From Hydrogenophaga sp. PBL-H3 (GTDB lineage Bacteria; Pseudomonadota; Gammaproteobacteria; Burkholderiales; Burkholderiaceae_C): DNA of 64,000 nt. Made by a program: the position numbers and the translations under genes. Within the stretch, counting starts at the first letter, position 1. Each line of letters begins with the position of its first letter. Where the stretch lies: assembly GCF_010104355.1 (NCBI RefSeq), contig NZ_CP044972.1:3224001-3288000 (forward strand), in the 5' to 3' direction. The notes beneath the pieces were generated by a model that ran no database searches, was not told where the DNA came from, and was given only the letters and a program-made list of their open reading frames with translations. Below are positions 55,095-63,209 of this stretch, piece by piece.

Positions 55095-55445
55095 ATGAAA
55101 GCGATTCAACCCGCACAGCTCGATGACTGGCTTGCGCAGGCCACCAGCGAAACACCCGTGGGCAGCCTGCCGGTGGTGCTGGACGTGCGCGAGCCCTGGG
55201 AACTGCAGACGGCCTCCGTCAAGGCCGACGGTTTCGAGCTTCGACACATCCCCATGCGCAGCGTGCCCGAGCGCCTCACCGAGCTCGACCGCGATCAACC
55301 GATTGCGTGCCTGTGTCACCACGGCATGCGCAGCGCGCAAGTAGCGAACTTTCTGATGAACCAGGGTTTCACACAAATCGTGAACATTCATGGTGGCATC
55401 CACGCCTGGTCGCAGGAGCGCGACCCCGGTGTTCCGGTCTACTGA
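55095..55445 (+). CDS. Rhodanese-like sulfurtransferase domain protein
   Basis: 116 residues, a single rhodanese domain. VVLDVREPWELQTASVKADG and HIPMRSVPERLTEL lead to the active loop ACLCHHGMRSAQVANFLMNQ with the catalytic Cys in CHHGMRS. The ATG at 55095 has AAGG five to nine bases upstream; another ATG six bases earlier overlaps that ribosome site. It lies between the PCMT-like and tolC genes. Confidence 0.9.
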   Translation: MKAIQPAQLDDWLAQATSETPVGSLPVVLDVREPWELQTASVKADGFELRHIPMRSVPERLTELDRDQPIACLCHHGMRSAQVANFLMNQGFTQIVNIHGGIHAWSQERDPGVPVY

Positions 55446-55486
55446 CCGCTCACTCCCTGTCCCGCCATCCGTTTCAAAGGAACTCC

Positions 55487-56845
55487 ATGACAGTCCCTCA
55501 CGCACCCGCCTCCATTTTTGGCCGACCTTTCGCCTTGAGCCGACTGGCCGCAGCCGCCGTGTTGGCCCTGGGCACTGCCACGGGAGCGCAGGCCCAGAGC
55601 CTGGTGGATCTTTACGAGGCGGCGCGAGGTTTTGATGCGACGTACCTGTCGGCACGCTCCCAATACGAGGCCAACCTCTTCCGGGCAGACCAGGCCAAGG
55701 CCGGCCTGTTGCCCGAAGTGGGCCTGGGCGCAGCCGCCAGCTGGGCGCGCCGCGAGATCAGCGGTGGCACCGACAGCACCAGCAACAGCCAGAGCGCCAC
55801 CCTCTCGGCCAGCCAGCCGCTGTACCGCCCGGTCAACAAGCTCATCAACGACCAGGCCCTGCTCTCGGTAGACGTGGCCAAGGCCACGCTCACCCTGGCC
55901 GAGCAAGACCTGATCGTGCGCACCACGCAGGCCTACTTCGACGTGCTCGCCGCCACCGACACACTGGCGTTCGTGCGGGCACAGAAAACCGCCGTGGCCG
56001 AGCAGCTCGCCGCGGCCAAGCGCAACTTCGAAGTCGGCACCACCACCGTGACCGATTCGCGCGAAGCCCAGGCCAGCTTCGATCTGGTCGTGGCGCAAGA
56101 GATCGCCGCCGAGAACGACATGCGCGTCAAACAACTGACGCTGGACCAACTGGTGGGCCGAGTGGCCGTGGCGCCCAAGCCGCTGGTGGCGCCGGTGGTC
56201 TTGCCCCCGCTGCTGCCAGCCGACCCGCAAGCCTGGGTGGCTCTCAACGACGAAACCCACCCCACCATCCTGCAAGCCACGCGCGGGCTGGAGATCGCAC
56301 AACTGGAGACCCGCAAGGCCGAAGCCGGCCACAAGCCCACGGTGGACCTGGTGGCGCAGTACCAGGTGGCTCGCGCGCCTTCTACAGCGTCCATCGCCCA
56401 AAACACGGTGCGCAGCAACAACGCCAGCATCGGTGTGCAGTTCAACATGCCGTTGTTCGCCGGTTTCGCCATTCAGAACCGGGTGAAGGAAACCATGTCG
56501 CTCGAAGAAAAGGCCCGCACCGATCTGGAAGCTGCCAAGCGCGGCATCGACCTGGCCACACGCAGCGCGTTTCTGGGCGTGCTCTCCGGCCAGGGCCAGG
56601 TGAAGGCCCTGGAAGCCGCGGAAGCCTCCAGCCAGAGCGCCCTGGACGCCAACCGCCTGGGCTACCAGGTGGGTGTGCGCATCAACATCGACGTGCTCAA
56701 CGCACAGAGCCAGCTGTTCCAGACCAAGCGCGACCTCGCCCAGGCCCGCTACAACGTGCTGCTCGGCGGCCTGCGCCTGAAGCAGGCCAGCGGCAAGCTG
56801 GTGCCTGAAGACCTCCTGCCGATCAATTCGTTGTTGGCGAAGTGA
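55487..56845 (+). CDS. tolC: TolC-family outer-membrane channel
   Basis: Outer-membrane exit duct for the RND pump and perhaps for type I secretion. 452 residues with a signal peptide ending near ATGAQAQS. The tandem OEP repeats appear at SLVDLYEAARGFDATYLSAR and again in the second half with NMPLFAGFAIQNRVKE. AKRNFEVGTTTVTDSREAQA is the conserved helical hairpin, and YNVLLGGLRLKQASGKL the family end. ATG 55487 follows AAAGGA by five bases. Two unrelated genes separate it from the pump genes. Confidence 0.93.
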   Translation: MTVPHAPASIFGRPFALSRLAAAAVLALGTATGAQAQSLVDLYEAARGFDATYLSARSQYEANLFRADQAKAGLLPEVGLGAAASWARREISGGTDSTSNSQSATLSASQPLYRPVNKLINDQALLSVDVAKATLTLAEQDLIVRTTQAYFDVLAATDTLAFVRAQKTAVAEQLAAAKRNFEVGTTTVTDSREAQASFDLVVAQEIAAENDMRVKQLTLDQLVGRVAVAPKPLVAPVVLPPLLPADPQAWVALNDETHPTILQATRGLEIAQLETRKAEAGHKPTVDLVAQYQVARAPSTASIAQNTVRSNNASIGVQFNMPLFAGFAIQNRVKETMSLEEKARTDLEAAKRGIDLATRSAFLGVLSGQGQVKALEAAEASSQSALDANRLGYQVGVRINIDVLNAQSQLFQTKRDLAQARYNVLLGGLRLKQASGKLVPEDLLPINSLLAK

Positions 56846-56855
56846 GTCCTACCCG

Positions 56856-57947
56856 TCAGCGGATGCTGGCTTCGATCTCGGCCAGCACCGCCAGCTCGGG
56901 CGATGGCAGATCGCCCGCCTTCACAGCGCTCAGGTACCGACGACGCATCCGCACCTGAAGCTCACCCTTGTTTTTCTTGAGCAAGGGAATGCCCAGCAAT
57001 CGGATGCTGGCAAAACAGAACGACGAATGAAAGTTGCGCTTTTTTACAACTAGGCGAATGTGGTCAATAGCCTGAGTGCGCCAGGCCTCTGGCCTGGCGT
57101 CAGCCCGTAGAAGAGCATCGCGCTGCGACTCCAGATCCTTGTCGGTGTAGGCGCCATACACCAGCGTCTGGCGCAGGAATGCTGCGGGCTGTTGCTCCAC
57201 CGCAGCCATGAAGCGGTCTCTGGAATACAGCCCCTCACTCGGCACACCGGCCGCAAACAGCGTGCGGGAGAAACCTCGCTCGCCCCGCCGAACGGTGAGG
57301 TACTTGTTGCTGGTGGAGACGTAGTTGTTCCAGTAGTTGACGAACACATCCGAGTTCAATACAGCGCGTTTGATCAGGAAAAAATACGACAGAAAAATGC
57401 CGGCGTGCTCGGTGTCCATCTCAGGCCAGTCCACATGGCGCAGCGCGCCCAGAAAGCCTGCTTTTGAGGCCTCCATCGAATTCAGCATCGCCTCGTTTCG
57501 GTCGAGAGGAAACCACACGCTGTCATTGAGGATGATCAGGCACTCCGGCGACACGGACCAATGCCACAACAGGCGAATGCCATCACGGTATCCACCAAAG
57601 TCATAGCCGAAATTCGGGCGCTCGACAAAACGCCAGACCCAGCGACCCATGGCCTGCTCATCGGATGCAGACACGGGCGAATTGGCGACCAGCACCACCG
57701 AATAGCCGCGCTCGGTGAGGTGGCGGCAGGTGGCCACGGCAGAGGCAGACATGCCACGCGGCTGGTACACTAAAAAGATGGCCACTTTGCGACCCAAAGG
57801 AGCCGCGCCGTTCATGACTCGAAAATAATCAGGGAATTGGCTGTCGAGGCGCCGCTGACGTGCTGGACCGATCAAGCGTTCAGGAATAGCCTGGAATTGC
57901 TGGCGCAAGGTCTCCAACTCTCGCCGGATTTTCCAGCTCGGGATCAT
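56856..57947 (-). CDS. RgpF-like (rhamnan synthesis F) glycosyltransferase-related protein
   Basis: 363 residues, no signal. Central segments ERPNFGYDFGGYRDGIRLLW and LIILNDSVWFPLDRNEAML match the pattern of the RgpF family that builds rhamnose-glucose polysaccharides, and VAIFLVYQPRGMSASAVATC the N-terminal part. The conserved Asp of the NDS motif and the YDFGGY glycine-aspartate stretch are intact. It overlaps the O-antigen-ligase-like stop by four bases (ATGA). Function in a sialic-acid-type cluster is by context: transfer of sugars to a surface glycan. Confidence 0.75.
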   Translation of the reverse strand: MIPSWKIRRELETLRQQFQAIPERLIGPARQRRLDSQFPDYFRVMNGAAPLGRKVAIFLVYQPRGMSASAVATCRHLTERGYSVVLVANSPVSASDEQAMGRWVWRFVERPNFGYDFGGYRDGIRLLWHWSVSPECLIILNDSVWFPLDRNEAMLNSMEASKAGFLGALRHVDWPEMDTEHAGIFLSYFFLIKRAVLNSDVFVNYWNNYVSTSNKYLTVRRGERGFSRTLFAAGVPSEGLYSRDRFMAAVEQQPAAFLRQTLVYGAYTDKDLESQRDALLRADARPEAWRTQAIDHIRLVVKKRNFHSSFCFASIRLLGIPLLKKNKGELQVRMRRRYLSAVKAGDLPSPELAVLAEIEASIR

Positions 57948-59224
57948 GCTGAACGCTCCACCTCGGGCTCAGACGCTGCGACTGTTTCGCCTTTGTTCAC
58001 AGGCAAGCGCCAGCCCGCCACGAGCAATGGCAAGACGGAAGCGAAGAGATGACGCTCGGTGGTCACCCAGAACGGGCCGTTGATGAAGCTGTCCACAAAC
58101 AGGATGGCCATAAAAGCCACCAGAAGGTTGCGGTACCTCACCGTCAGATCAAAGGCGGCCGCGAACGCTCTCTGCAGCAACAGGACATAGGCAACAAGGC
58201 CGAGCAAGCCGAACTCTGCAGCAAGAAATAGGAACTGGTTGTGCGGGTGCAGACACGAGACCGCGCAAACACCGGGATCGGTATAGATCTGCTCCGACAA
58301 GACCCGGTAACTCGCGGTGCCATGACCCCACAGCGGGCTTGTCAAGTACATCTCCAGTGCGTTTTTCCACATATCCAGTCGGAAACCCGTAGAAGTGGTG
58401 AGCAAACCGGCATCGGTGTATTGCGCAAACTCAGTGAACAACGAAGTGACCCGATGGCGCAGCAAAGACGACGATAGGAACAGCAACACCGTGGCCAGCA
58501 CCACCAGCGCCAAGGCACGCCAACGCCAGGCCATGGGAGCAGCCACCCAGGCGAGCGCACAGAGCATGGCCAGCAACACCACCTGACCTGTGCGCCCTTG
58601 GAGCAGGTGCGTGATGCTGAAGACGGTGAACACAGCCACCAGCGCCCAAGCCCAGCGCATCGACCTTGTTCGCGCATCCAACGCGATCACCACGGCGAGC
58701 GCCGTGAAGAACGACATGGCCAAGCCTTGCGCGATGTAGTCGTTGAACACGTGATGCGTGACCCCGAGTCCCTGATTATGAGAATCGGACCAGGGCACGT
58801 CGAACCAGATGTTGGCGTAGGTGCTGGCAACCGTGATCAACGACCCCACTGTAAATGCCAACAGGCCACGTCGCTGCCAACAAGGCTCATACAGCAAGGT
58901 AAGCAGCATAAGCATGAGCGGCAGCTTGCTGTACACGTACAGGTGGTGCCCGATGTAGGCCCTCGGCGCATCGGTGTAGGCGATGCCGACCAGCACGAGT
59001 GCTGACAGCAACATCACGGGCAGCGTGATCGGGTTGTGGCGGATCACATCCAGCTTCCACCGCCACTGACCCGACAGAAGCCAGCCGACCAGAACAAGCA
59101 GAATGCCGATGTTGACCAACGCGATGGAGGTTGGAACACCGAGCAGCAAGGCCACGGCACCGCACTTTGCGGTGATGTCCATCGAAGACTGGAAACGCGC
59201 CCGAATGAATGGCAGATCAATCAC
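57944..59224 (-). CDS. O-antigen ligase-like (WaaL/Wzy) polytopic membrane protein
   Basis: About 426 residues with some eleven hydrophobic segments. The large periplasmic loop GTASYRVLSEQIYTDPGVCA with CLHPHNQFLFLAAEFGLLGL matches the O-antigen ligase family, where the Arg and His residues in RGL-like and HxHN positions are important. The start is uncertain: GTG 59224 follows AAAGG and overlaps the neuC end by eight bases, while ATG 59182 has no ribosome site. It could act as ligase or polymerase; neuC-neuB-neuA nearby suggests a sialylated surface glycan. Confidence 0.78.
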   Translation of the reverse strand: MIDLPFIRARFQSSMDITAKCGAVALLLGVPTSIALVNIGILLVLVGWLLSGQWRWKLDVIRHNPITLPVMLLSALVLVGIAYTDAPRAYIGHHLYVYSKLPLMLMLLTLLYEPCWQRRGLLAFTVGSLITVASTYANIWFDVPWSDSHNQGLGVTHHVFNDYIAQGLAMSFFTALAVVIALDARTRSMRWAWALVAVFTVFSITHLLQGRTGQVVLLAMLCALAWVAAPMAWRWRALALVVLATVLLFLSSSLLRHRVTSLFTEFAQYTDAGLLTTSTGFRLDMWKNALEMYLTSPLWGHGTASYRVLSEQIYTDPGVCAVSCLHPHNQFLFLAAEFGLLGLVAYVLLLQRAFAAAFDLTVRYRNLLVAFMAILFVDSFINGPFWVTTERHLFASVLPLLVAGWRLPVNKGETVAASEPEVERSA

Positions 59225-60338
59225 CAGCAAAGGCCTTTTGCAGTGGCTTGAGCCAGAAGTCTGGCCGGTCGAGCACCTCCACAAAACCGGCGGCCGCGTT
59301 CCCCGCTCCGAAAGTGACGTCTGGCTGGAAGCGCTTGCCCCAGACGTTCTTGAGAAACACATCAATCAAACCCTGGTCCATTGCCGAGCACGCCGTGATC
59401 GATGCGCCACTGGCCCGCCGGTTCTGGCGCGTGCCCACATCCAGGCTGGGCACTCCCAGGAAAGGGGCCTCGCGCACGCCAGCACTGCTGTTGCCCACCA
59501 TGGCCGAAGCGTGGCGCATGAGTTCGCTGAAGTAGGCAAACCGCATGGACGGAATCTGGCGAAAGCGCTCCTTGGGCAGTTTCTCCAGCACGGCAAAAAT
59601 ATCTTCGGTGCCCGGGTCGTTGTTGGGCGCGATCACCACGAAGTTGCGCCCGCTGGCCTCCAGCCGAGCGAAGAGCGATTGCGCCTGGGCACCAATGGTG
59701 TTGGCCTCCGAGGTCACCGGGTGGAAGATCGCAATGCCGTAGTCGTCAAACGGGATCGCGTAACGTTCCTTGACCTGCGCCAGCGTCACGCCCGACGGCC
59801 GCGCGTGCGTGTCGAGTTCGGGTGAGCCGATGTTGTAGACACTCTCGGGCGACTCGCCAAGCGCCAGTACACGCTGGCGGGCGTTGTCGGAACTCACGAA
59901 ATGCGCGGCGCACAGCTTGGTGTTGCAGTGGCGGATGCTTTCGTCGATGGTGCCCGAGACTTCACCGCCCTCGATGTGCGCCGACGGGATGTACTTCATG
60001 GCGCAGACGATGGAGGCGGCCAGCGCCTCCACCCGATCGCCATGGATCACCACCAGATCGGGTCGGTGCTCGTGCACGAAATCGGAGAACCCAAGGATGG
60101 TCTTGGAGAGGATGAAGTCCTGCGCGTCGCCCTCGCGCTGGTTCACGAACTCGAAGAACTCGGCGCCGGGAAAGCGCTTCACTTCCAGCCGCGTTTCGCC
60201 GTAGCGCCGCATCATGTGCATGCCGGTGATGAAGAAGCTCACGGCAAACCCGGCCTGCTGCGCGGCCAGCGCGAGCGGCTCCAGCTTGCCGAAATCGGCC
60301 CGCGTGCCGGTGACGAAGAGCAGTTTTTTCGCGTTCAT
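59217..60338 (-). CDS. neuC: UDP-N-acetylglucosamine 2-epimerase (hydrolysing), NeuC-type
   Basis: Gives ManNAc for sialic acid or a related nonulosonic acid. The 373-residue protein starts MNAKKLLFVTGTRADFGKLE and shows HIEGGEVSGTIDESIRHCNT, PDLVVIHGDRVEALAASIVC, and GNSSAGVREAPFLGVPSLDV in the C-terminal nucleotide domain. The start at 60338 drops an upstream frame with no conservation. A LegG role in legionaminic acid synthesis cannot be excluded, but no legB/C/H is seen in the window. Confidence 0.87.
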   Translation of the reverse strand: MNAKKLLFVTGTRADFGKLEPLALAAQQAGFAVSFFITGMHMMRRYGETRLEVKRFPGAEFFEFVNQREGDAQDFILSKTILGFSDFVHEHRPDLVVIHGDRVEALAASIVCAMKYIPSAHIEGGEVSGTIDESIRHCNTKLCAAHFVSSDNARQRVLALGESPESVYNIGSPELDTHARPSGVTLAQVKERYAIPFDDYGIAIFHPVTSEANTIGAQAQSLFARLEASGRNFVVIAPNNDPGTEDIFAVLEKLPKERFRQIPSMRFAYFSELMRHASAMVGNSSAGVREAPFLGVPSLDVGTRQNRRASGASITACSAMDQGLIDVFLKNVWGKRFQPDVTFGAGNAAAGFVEVLDRPDFWLKPLQKAFAGD

Positions 60339-60409
60339 TGGAGTACCTTCGCCCTGCGGGCTGCGGTGCAAGCTTGCTTGGGATCGGCCCGGCGCTGCAC
60401 TCATTCGGG

Positions 60410-61462
60410 TCAGCTGTTGGCCAGGGGCTTCACGCCGTCCAGGTCGCTCCAGAGCAACTGCTGGTTGCGCTTCACGGCGCGCGTGAGCTTCGCGCCCACG
60501 AGGCGGTCAAAGTGCTGCACCGAGATCTCGCCCGAGCCGGGGCGGCGTGCCCAGATGTCGCTGGGCGTGACCACGTGACCGGCGGGCAGGTCGCGGTCGG
60601 CCACCATGGAGCCGCGTGCGAAGCGGTACACGTCTTCCTCGGGCGCGGTGCGCACCTTGGGGTTGTGCAGCGCGGTGTGGATCTCGCGTGAGCGGTCGAT
60701 CAAAAACTTGAGCTCGGCCGGGTCCATGGAGCAGGAAATGTCCGGGCCCTTGCGGTAGCGCGTGTCGGTGAAGTGGCGCTCCAGAATGCACGCGCCCAGC
60801 GCCACGGCAGACAGTGCCATCTCGGGGCCGATGCTGTGGTCGGAGAAACCGATGACGGCGCGCGGAAACGCGCACTTCAGCTCGGTGATGCCCTGCAGGC
60901 TCACGATCTCGGGCGGCGAGGGATAGAGGTTGGTGCACTCCAGCAGGGCGTATTCCACGCCCGAGTCGTCCAGCGCTTGCACCGACGGCCGCATGCCGTC
61001 GATGGTCTGCATGCCGGTGCTCATGATGACGGGCTTGCCGAAACTCGCGATGTGGCGGATCAGCGGCACGTGGTTGCACTCGCCCGAGCCGATCTTGAAC
61101 GCGGACACGCCGATGTCGTTGAGGAAATCGGCCGCAGCGCGCGAGAACGGCGTGGAGATGTAGATCATGCCCAGCGACTCGGCGTAGGTCTTGAGCGCGA
61201 TCTCGTCGTCCTTGGACAGCGCGCACTCTTCCATCACGTCCCAGATGGATTTGTCGGCGTTGGGCGGGAAAATCTGCTTCGCCTCGTCGGTCATTTCGTC
61301 TTCGACGAAATGCGTCTGGTGTTTGACCATTTCACAGCCAGCGCGGTGCGCGGCGAGCACCATGCCTCTGGCCACGTCTAGGCTGCCGCCGTGGTTGATG
61401 CCGATTTCGGCCACGACCAGCGGGGGGTGTGCGGGGGAGATGTCGCGGTGGGCGATTTTCAT
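60410..61462 (-). CDS. neuB: N-acetylneuraminate synthase-family protein (NeuB)
   Basis: Condenses N-acetylmannosamine (or a related 6-deoxy sugar) with phosphoenolpyruvate to a nine-carbon acid. The 350-residue protein begins MKIAHRDISPAHPPLVVAEI then GINHGGSLDVARGMVLAA. TIM-barrel core shows AFKIGSGECNHVPLIRHIAS and GFSDHSIGPEMALSAVALGA, with the C-terminal SAF (antifreeze-like) domain from about residue 285. The family also includes PseI and LegI, which look alike; the neighbours favour NeuB or LegI over PseI. Confidence 0.88.
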   Translation of the reverse strand: MKIAHRDISPAHPPLVVAEIGINHGGSLDVARGMVLAAHRAGCEMVKHQTHFVEDEMTDEAKQIFPPNADKSIWDVMEECALSKDDEIALKTYAESLGMIYISTPFSRAAADFLNDIGVSAFKIGSGECNHVPLIRHIASFGKPVIMSTGMQTIDGMRPSVQALDDSGVEYALLECTNLYPSPPEIVSLQGITELKCAFPRAVIGFSDHSIGPEMALSAVALGACILERHFTDTRYRKGPDISCSMDPAELKFLIDRSREIHTALHNPKVRTAPEEDVYRFARGSMVADRDLPAGHVVTPSDIWARRPGSGEISVQHFDRLVGAKLTRAVKRNQQLLWSDLDGVKPLANS

Positions 61463-61492
61463 GAAGGCCTCTTGCCAGGTGGCGTCGGGAAA

Positions 61493-62395
61493 TTACAGGG
61501 AACCGGCGTAGAACGCCTGGATTTTGGACCGCATGAAGCCCAGTGTCTTTTCGCTCCAGATCAGCTTGCGGGATTTTTCGTCAATGATCACGTCGCCTTC
61601 TTTGAGCGACAGCAATTTTTCGGGCTTGATCATCAGGCCGTTGAGCGTCACGGCCACCAGGCCTTTGCGCCGACTTTGCACCCAGGGAAGACAGGCTCTG
61701 ACATAGAGCCAGAAGCCCCAATAGAACATGAACTCACCGGGGAACTTGACCGCAAACGAGTTCGGAATGCGCACCATGTGCTCTTGCGCCACCCAACTGA
61801 TGAAGCGTTCATCAGCCGCCATCGGACGAAACTCGAGCTGAGGGTTCTGCTCAAGCAGCACTTTGAAGCGTTCGGCAATGAAATGGCATTCGGCCGGGTG
61901 GTAGATCACGAAAGACGAGTTGCCGCGCGCGTAGCGGCGGCGGTTGGTCCAGCGGTACAGCGTGCGCCCGATCCAGCCAAACGGAATGATCGCGCTCGGA
62001 AGGATGGCTACAGTCTGCCGGTTCTTCATCAAGGAAAGCCCGGTCCCCAGATCGCCCAGCACGATGGTGTCCAGATCCACGTAGATCGCAGGCAGGTCGG
62101 TGGGCACGATGCCATGGTCGAACATCACCAGCTTGGCCTGGCAGCCCGATGTCTTGAGTTTGTCTTGAAGCCAGTACTCAGGGAACCGCACCAGCTCGAT
62201 GCCTTCGGCCAGATCGTCCCGCTCGCGGTCCGAGATCAGGATGAACCGTGGCGTTGACGACGCCTTCTCTGCGATGCTGCGCGCCAGGTTGTTGATGAGC
62301 GAGGTGGCGTACTTCGTGCCCCAGCAGATCATCACGCACTGCCAGGTGGGCGCGGCGTAAAGGTCCACGTAGTCGGTGTTCATCTCACTGACCAT
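61493..62395 (-). CDS. Unrecognised glycosyltransferase-like protein between neuB and neuA
   Basis: 300 residues, no signal peptide. It starts MVSEMNTDYVDLYAAPTWQC. The segment PAIYVDLDTIVLGDLGTGLS holds a DxD motif with the flanking pattern of GT-A enzymes that hold a nucleotide-sugar metal, and GNSSFVIYHPAECHFIAERF follows. I recognise no family beyond that. GGAGG lies six bases before ATG 62395, which overlaps the neuA end by eleven bases; a second ATG at 62383 is possible. Intercalation in the neu cluster suggests a glycan-modifying role. It is not like known CMP-sialyltransferases by eye. Confidence 0.65.
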   Translation of the reverse strand: MVSEMNTDYVDLYAAPTWQCVMICWGTKYATSLINNLARSIAEKASSTPRFILISDRERDDLAEGIELVRFPEYWLQDKLKTSGCQAKLVMFDHGIVPTDLPAIYVDLDTIVLGDLGTGLSLMKNRQTVAILPSAIIPFGWIGRTLYRWTNRRRYARGNSSFVIYHPAECHFIAERFKVLLEQNPQLEFRPMAADERFISWVAQEHMVRIPNSFAVKFPGEFMFYWGFWLYVRACLPWVQSRRKGLVAVTLNGLMIKPEKLLSLKEGDVIIDEKSRKLIWSEKTLGFMRSKIQAFYAGSL

Positions 62396-63074
62396 GCGCG
62401 GCCTCCAGTGCGGCTTCACAGCGCTCGAAATCTTCCAGCGAGTCGATGTCCTGGCTGCGCTCGGCTGGCATTTCCACCACGCCAATGCGCTCGGAGACGA
62501 AGCTGCCGCTGGCCACGAAGCGTTCGGCATTCAACACATACAGCGCGCCGTTGGGGCGCACCACCGGCGGCAGGCTCTGGCGGTTGGCAAAGCAGTGTGC
62601 CGGGTCCGACAGGGGCTGGAAACGGTTGCCGCGCAGTGTGCCCCACTTGAGCACACCCCGGTCGGCACTGGTGACCGACATGACGAGTTCGAAATAGCCA
62701 CCGGCAAACACGGCCAGCGCGGCTTCAATGTCGCTGCGCAAACGCAGCGGCGAGGTGGCCTGCAACAGCACCACCGTGCCGTGGCAGTCGGCACTCTGCA
62801 GCGCATGTTGCAGCACCGGCGCCATGGGCACGGTGTCGCCCGCCAGCTCGGGTGGCCGCTCCACCAGCGTCACCTGGGTGGGCAATTCGGCCCAGAGCAC
62901 TTCGGGGATGTCCGTCGTGATCACCACGCGCTGGGCACCGGCCTGCAGCGCCTGGTCCACCGCATGGCGGTACAGGGGCTTGCCCGCCAGCGGGCGAATG
63001 TTCTTGGAGGGCAGGCCCTTGGATCCGGCGCGCAGCGGGATGACTGCGGTCCAGGCCGGCGTGGGAAGGGGCAT
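62385..63074 (-). CDS. neuA: CMP-N-acetylneuraminate cytidylyltransferase-family protein (NeuA)
   Basis: Activates sialic acid or a relative with CTP. The 229-residue protein begins MPLPTPAWTAVIPLRAGSKG and has the nucleotide-binding start AVIPLRAGSKGLPSKNIRPL, then VVLLQATSPLRLRSDIEAAL and RPNGALYVLNAERFV. The family end SQDIDSLEDFERCEAAL is intact. ATG 63074 follows AGGAA; the long frame beyond it overlaps the waaA gene. The gene is the first of the minus-strand polysaccharide set. Confidence 0.88.
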   Translation of the reverse strand: MPLPTPAWTAVIPLRAGSKGLPSKNIRPLAGKPLYRHAVDQALQAGAQRVVITTDIPEVLWAELPTQVTLVERPPELAGDTVPMAPVLQHALQSADCHGTVVLLQATSPLRLRSDIEAALAVFAGGYFELVMSVTSADRGVLKWGTLRGNRFQPLSDPAHCFANRQSLPPVVRPNGALYVLNAERFVASGSFVSERIGVVEMPAERSQDIDSLEDFERCEAALEAAHGQ

Positions 63075-63209
63075 CGGTGGTGTTCCTGTGTGGGAGGCAG
63101 GCCGCTGGGTAGGGGGCTGCCCGAGGGCGTAACTATACTGAATGGCCTTCGCCCGAAGCCCTTGATGGGACGTGCAGGCACCCCCGCCCGTACCGTATCG
63201 CTCCCAACG

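Noticed and set aside
59217-63074. Legionaminic or pseudaminic acid pathway
   Set aside because: neuB-type and neuC-type proteins could belong there, but the dehydratase, aminotransferase and acetyltransferase genes those pathways require are absent from the window; kept only as an alternative.
63134-63139. TATACT as a firm waaA promoter
   Set aside because: No -35 hexamer at 16-18 bases; left as a remark in the waaA entry.
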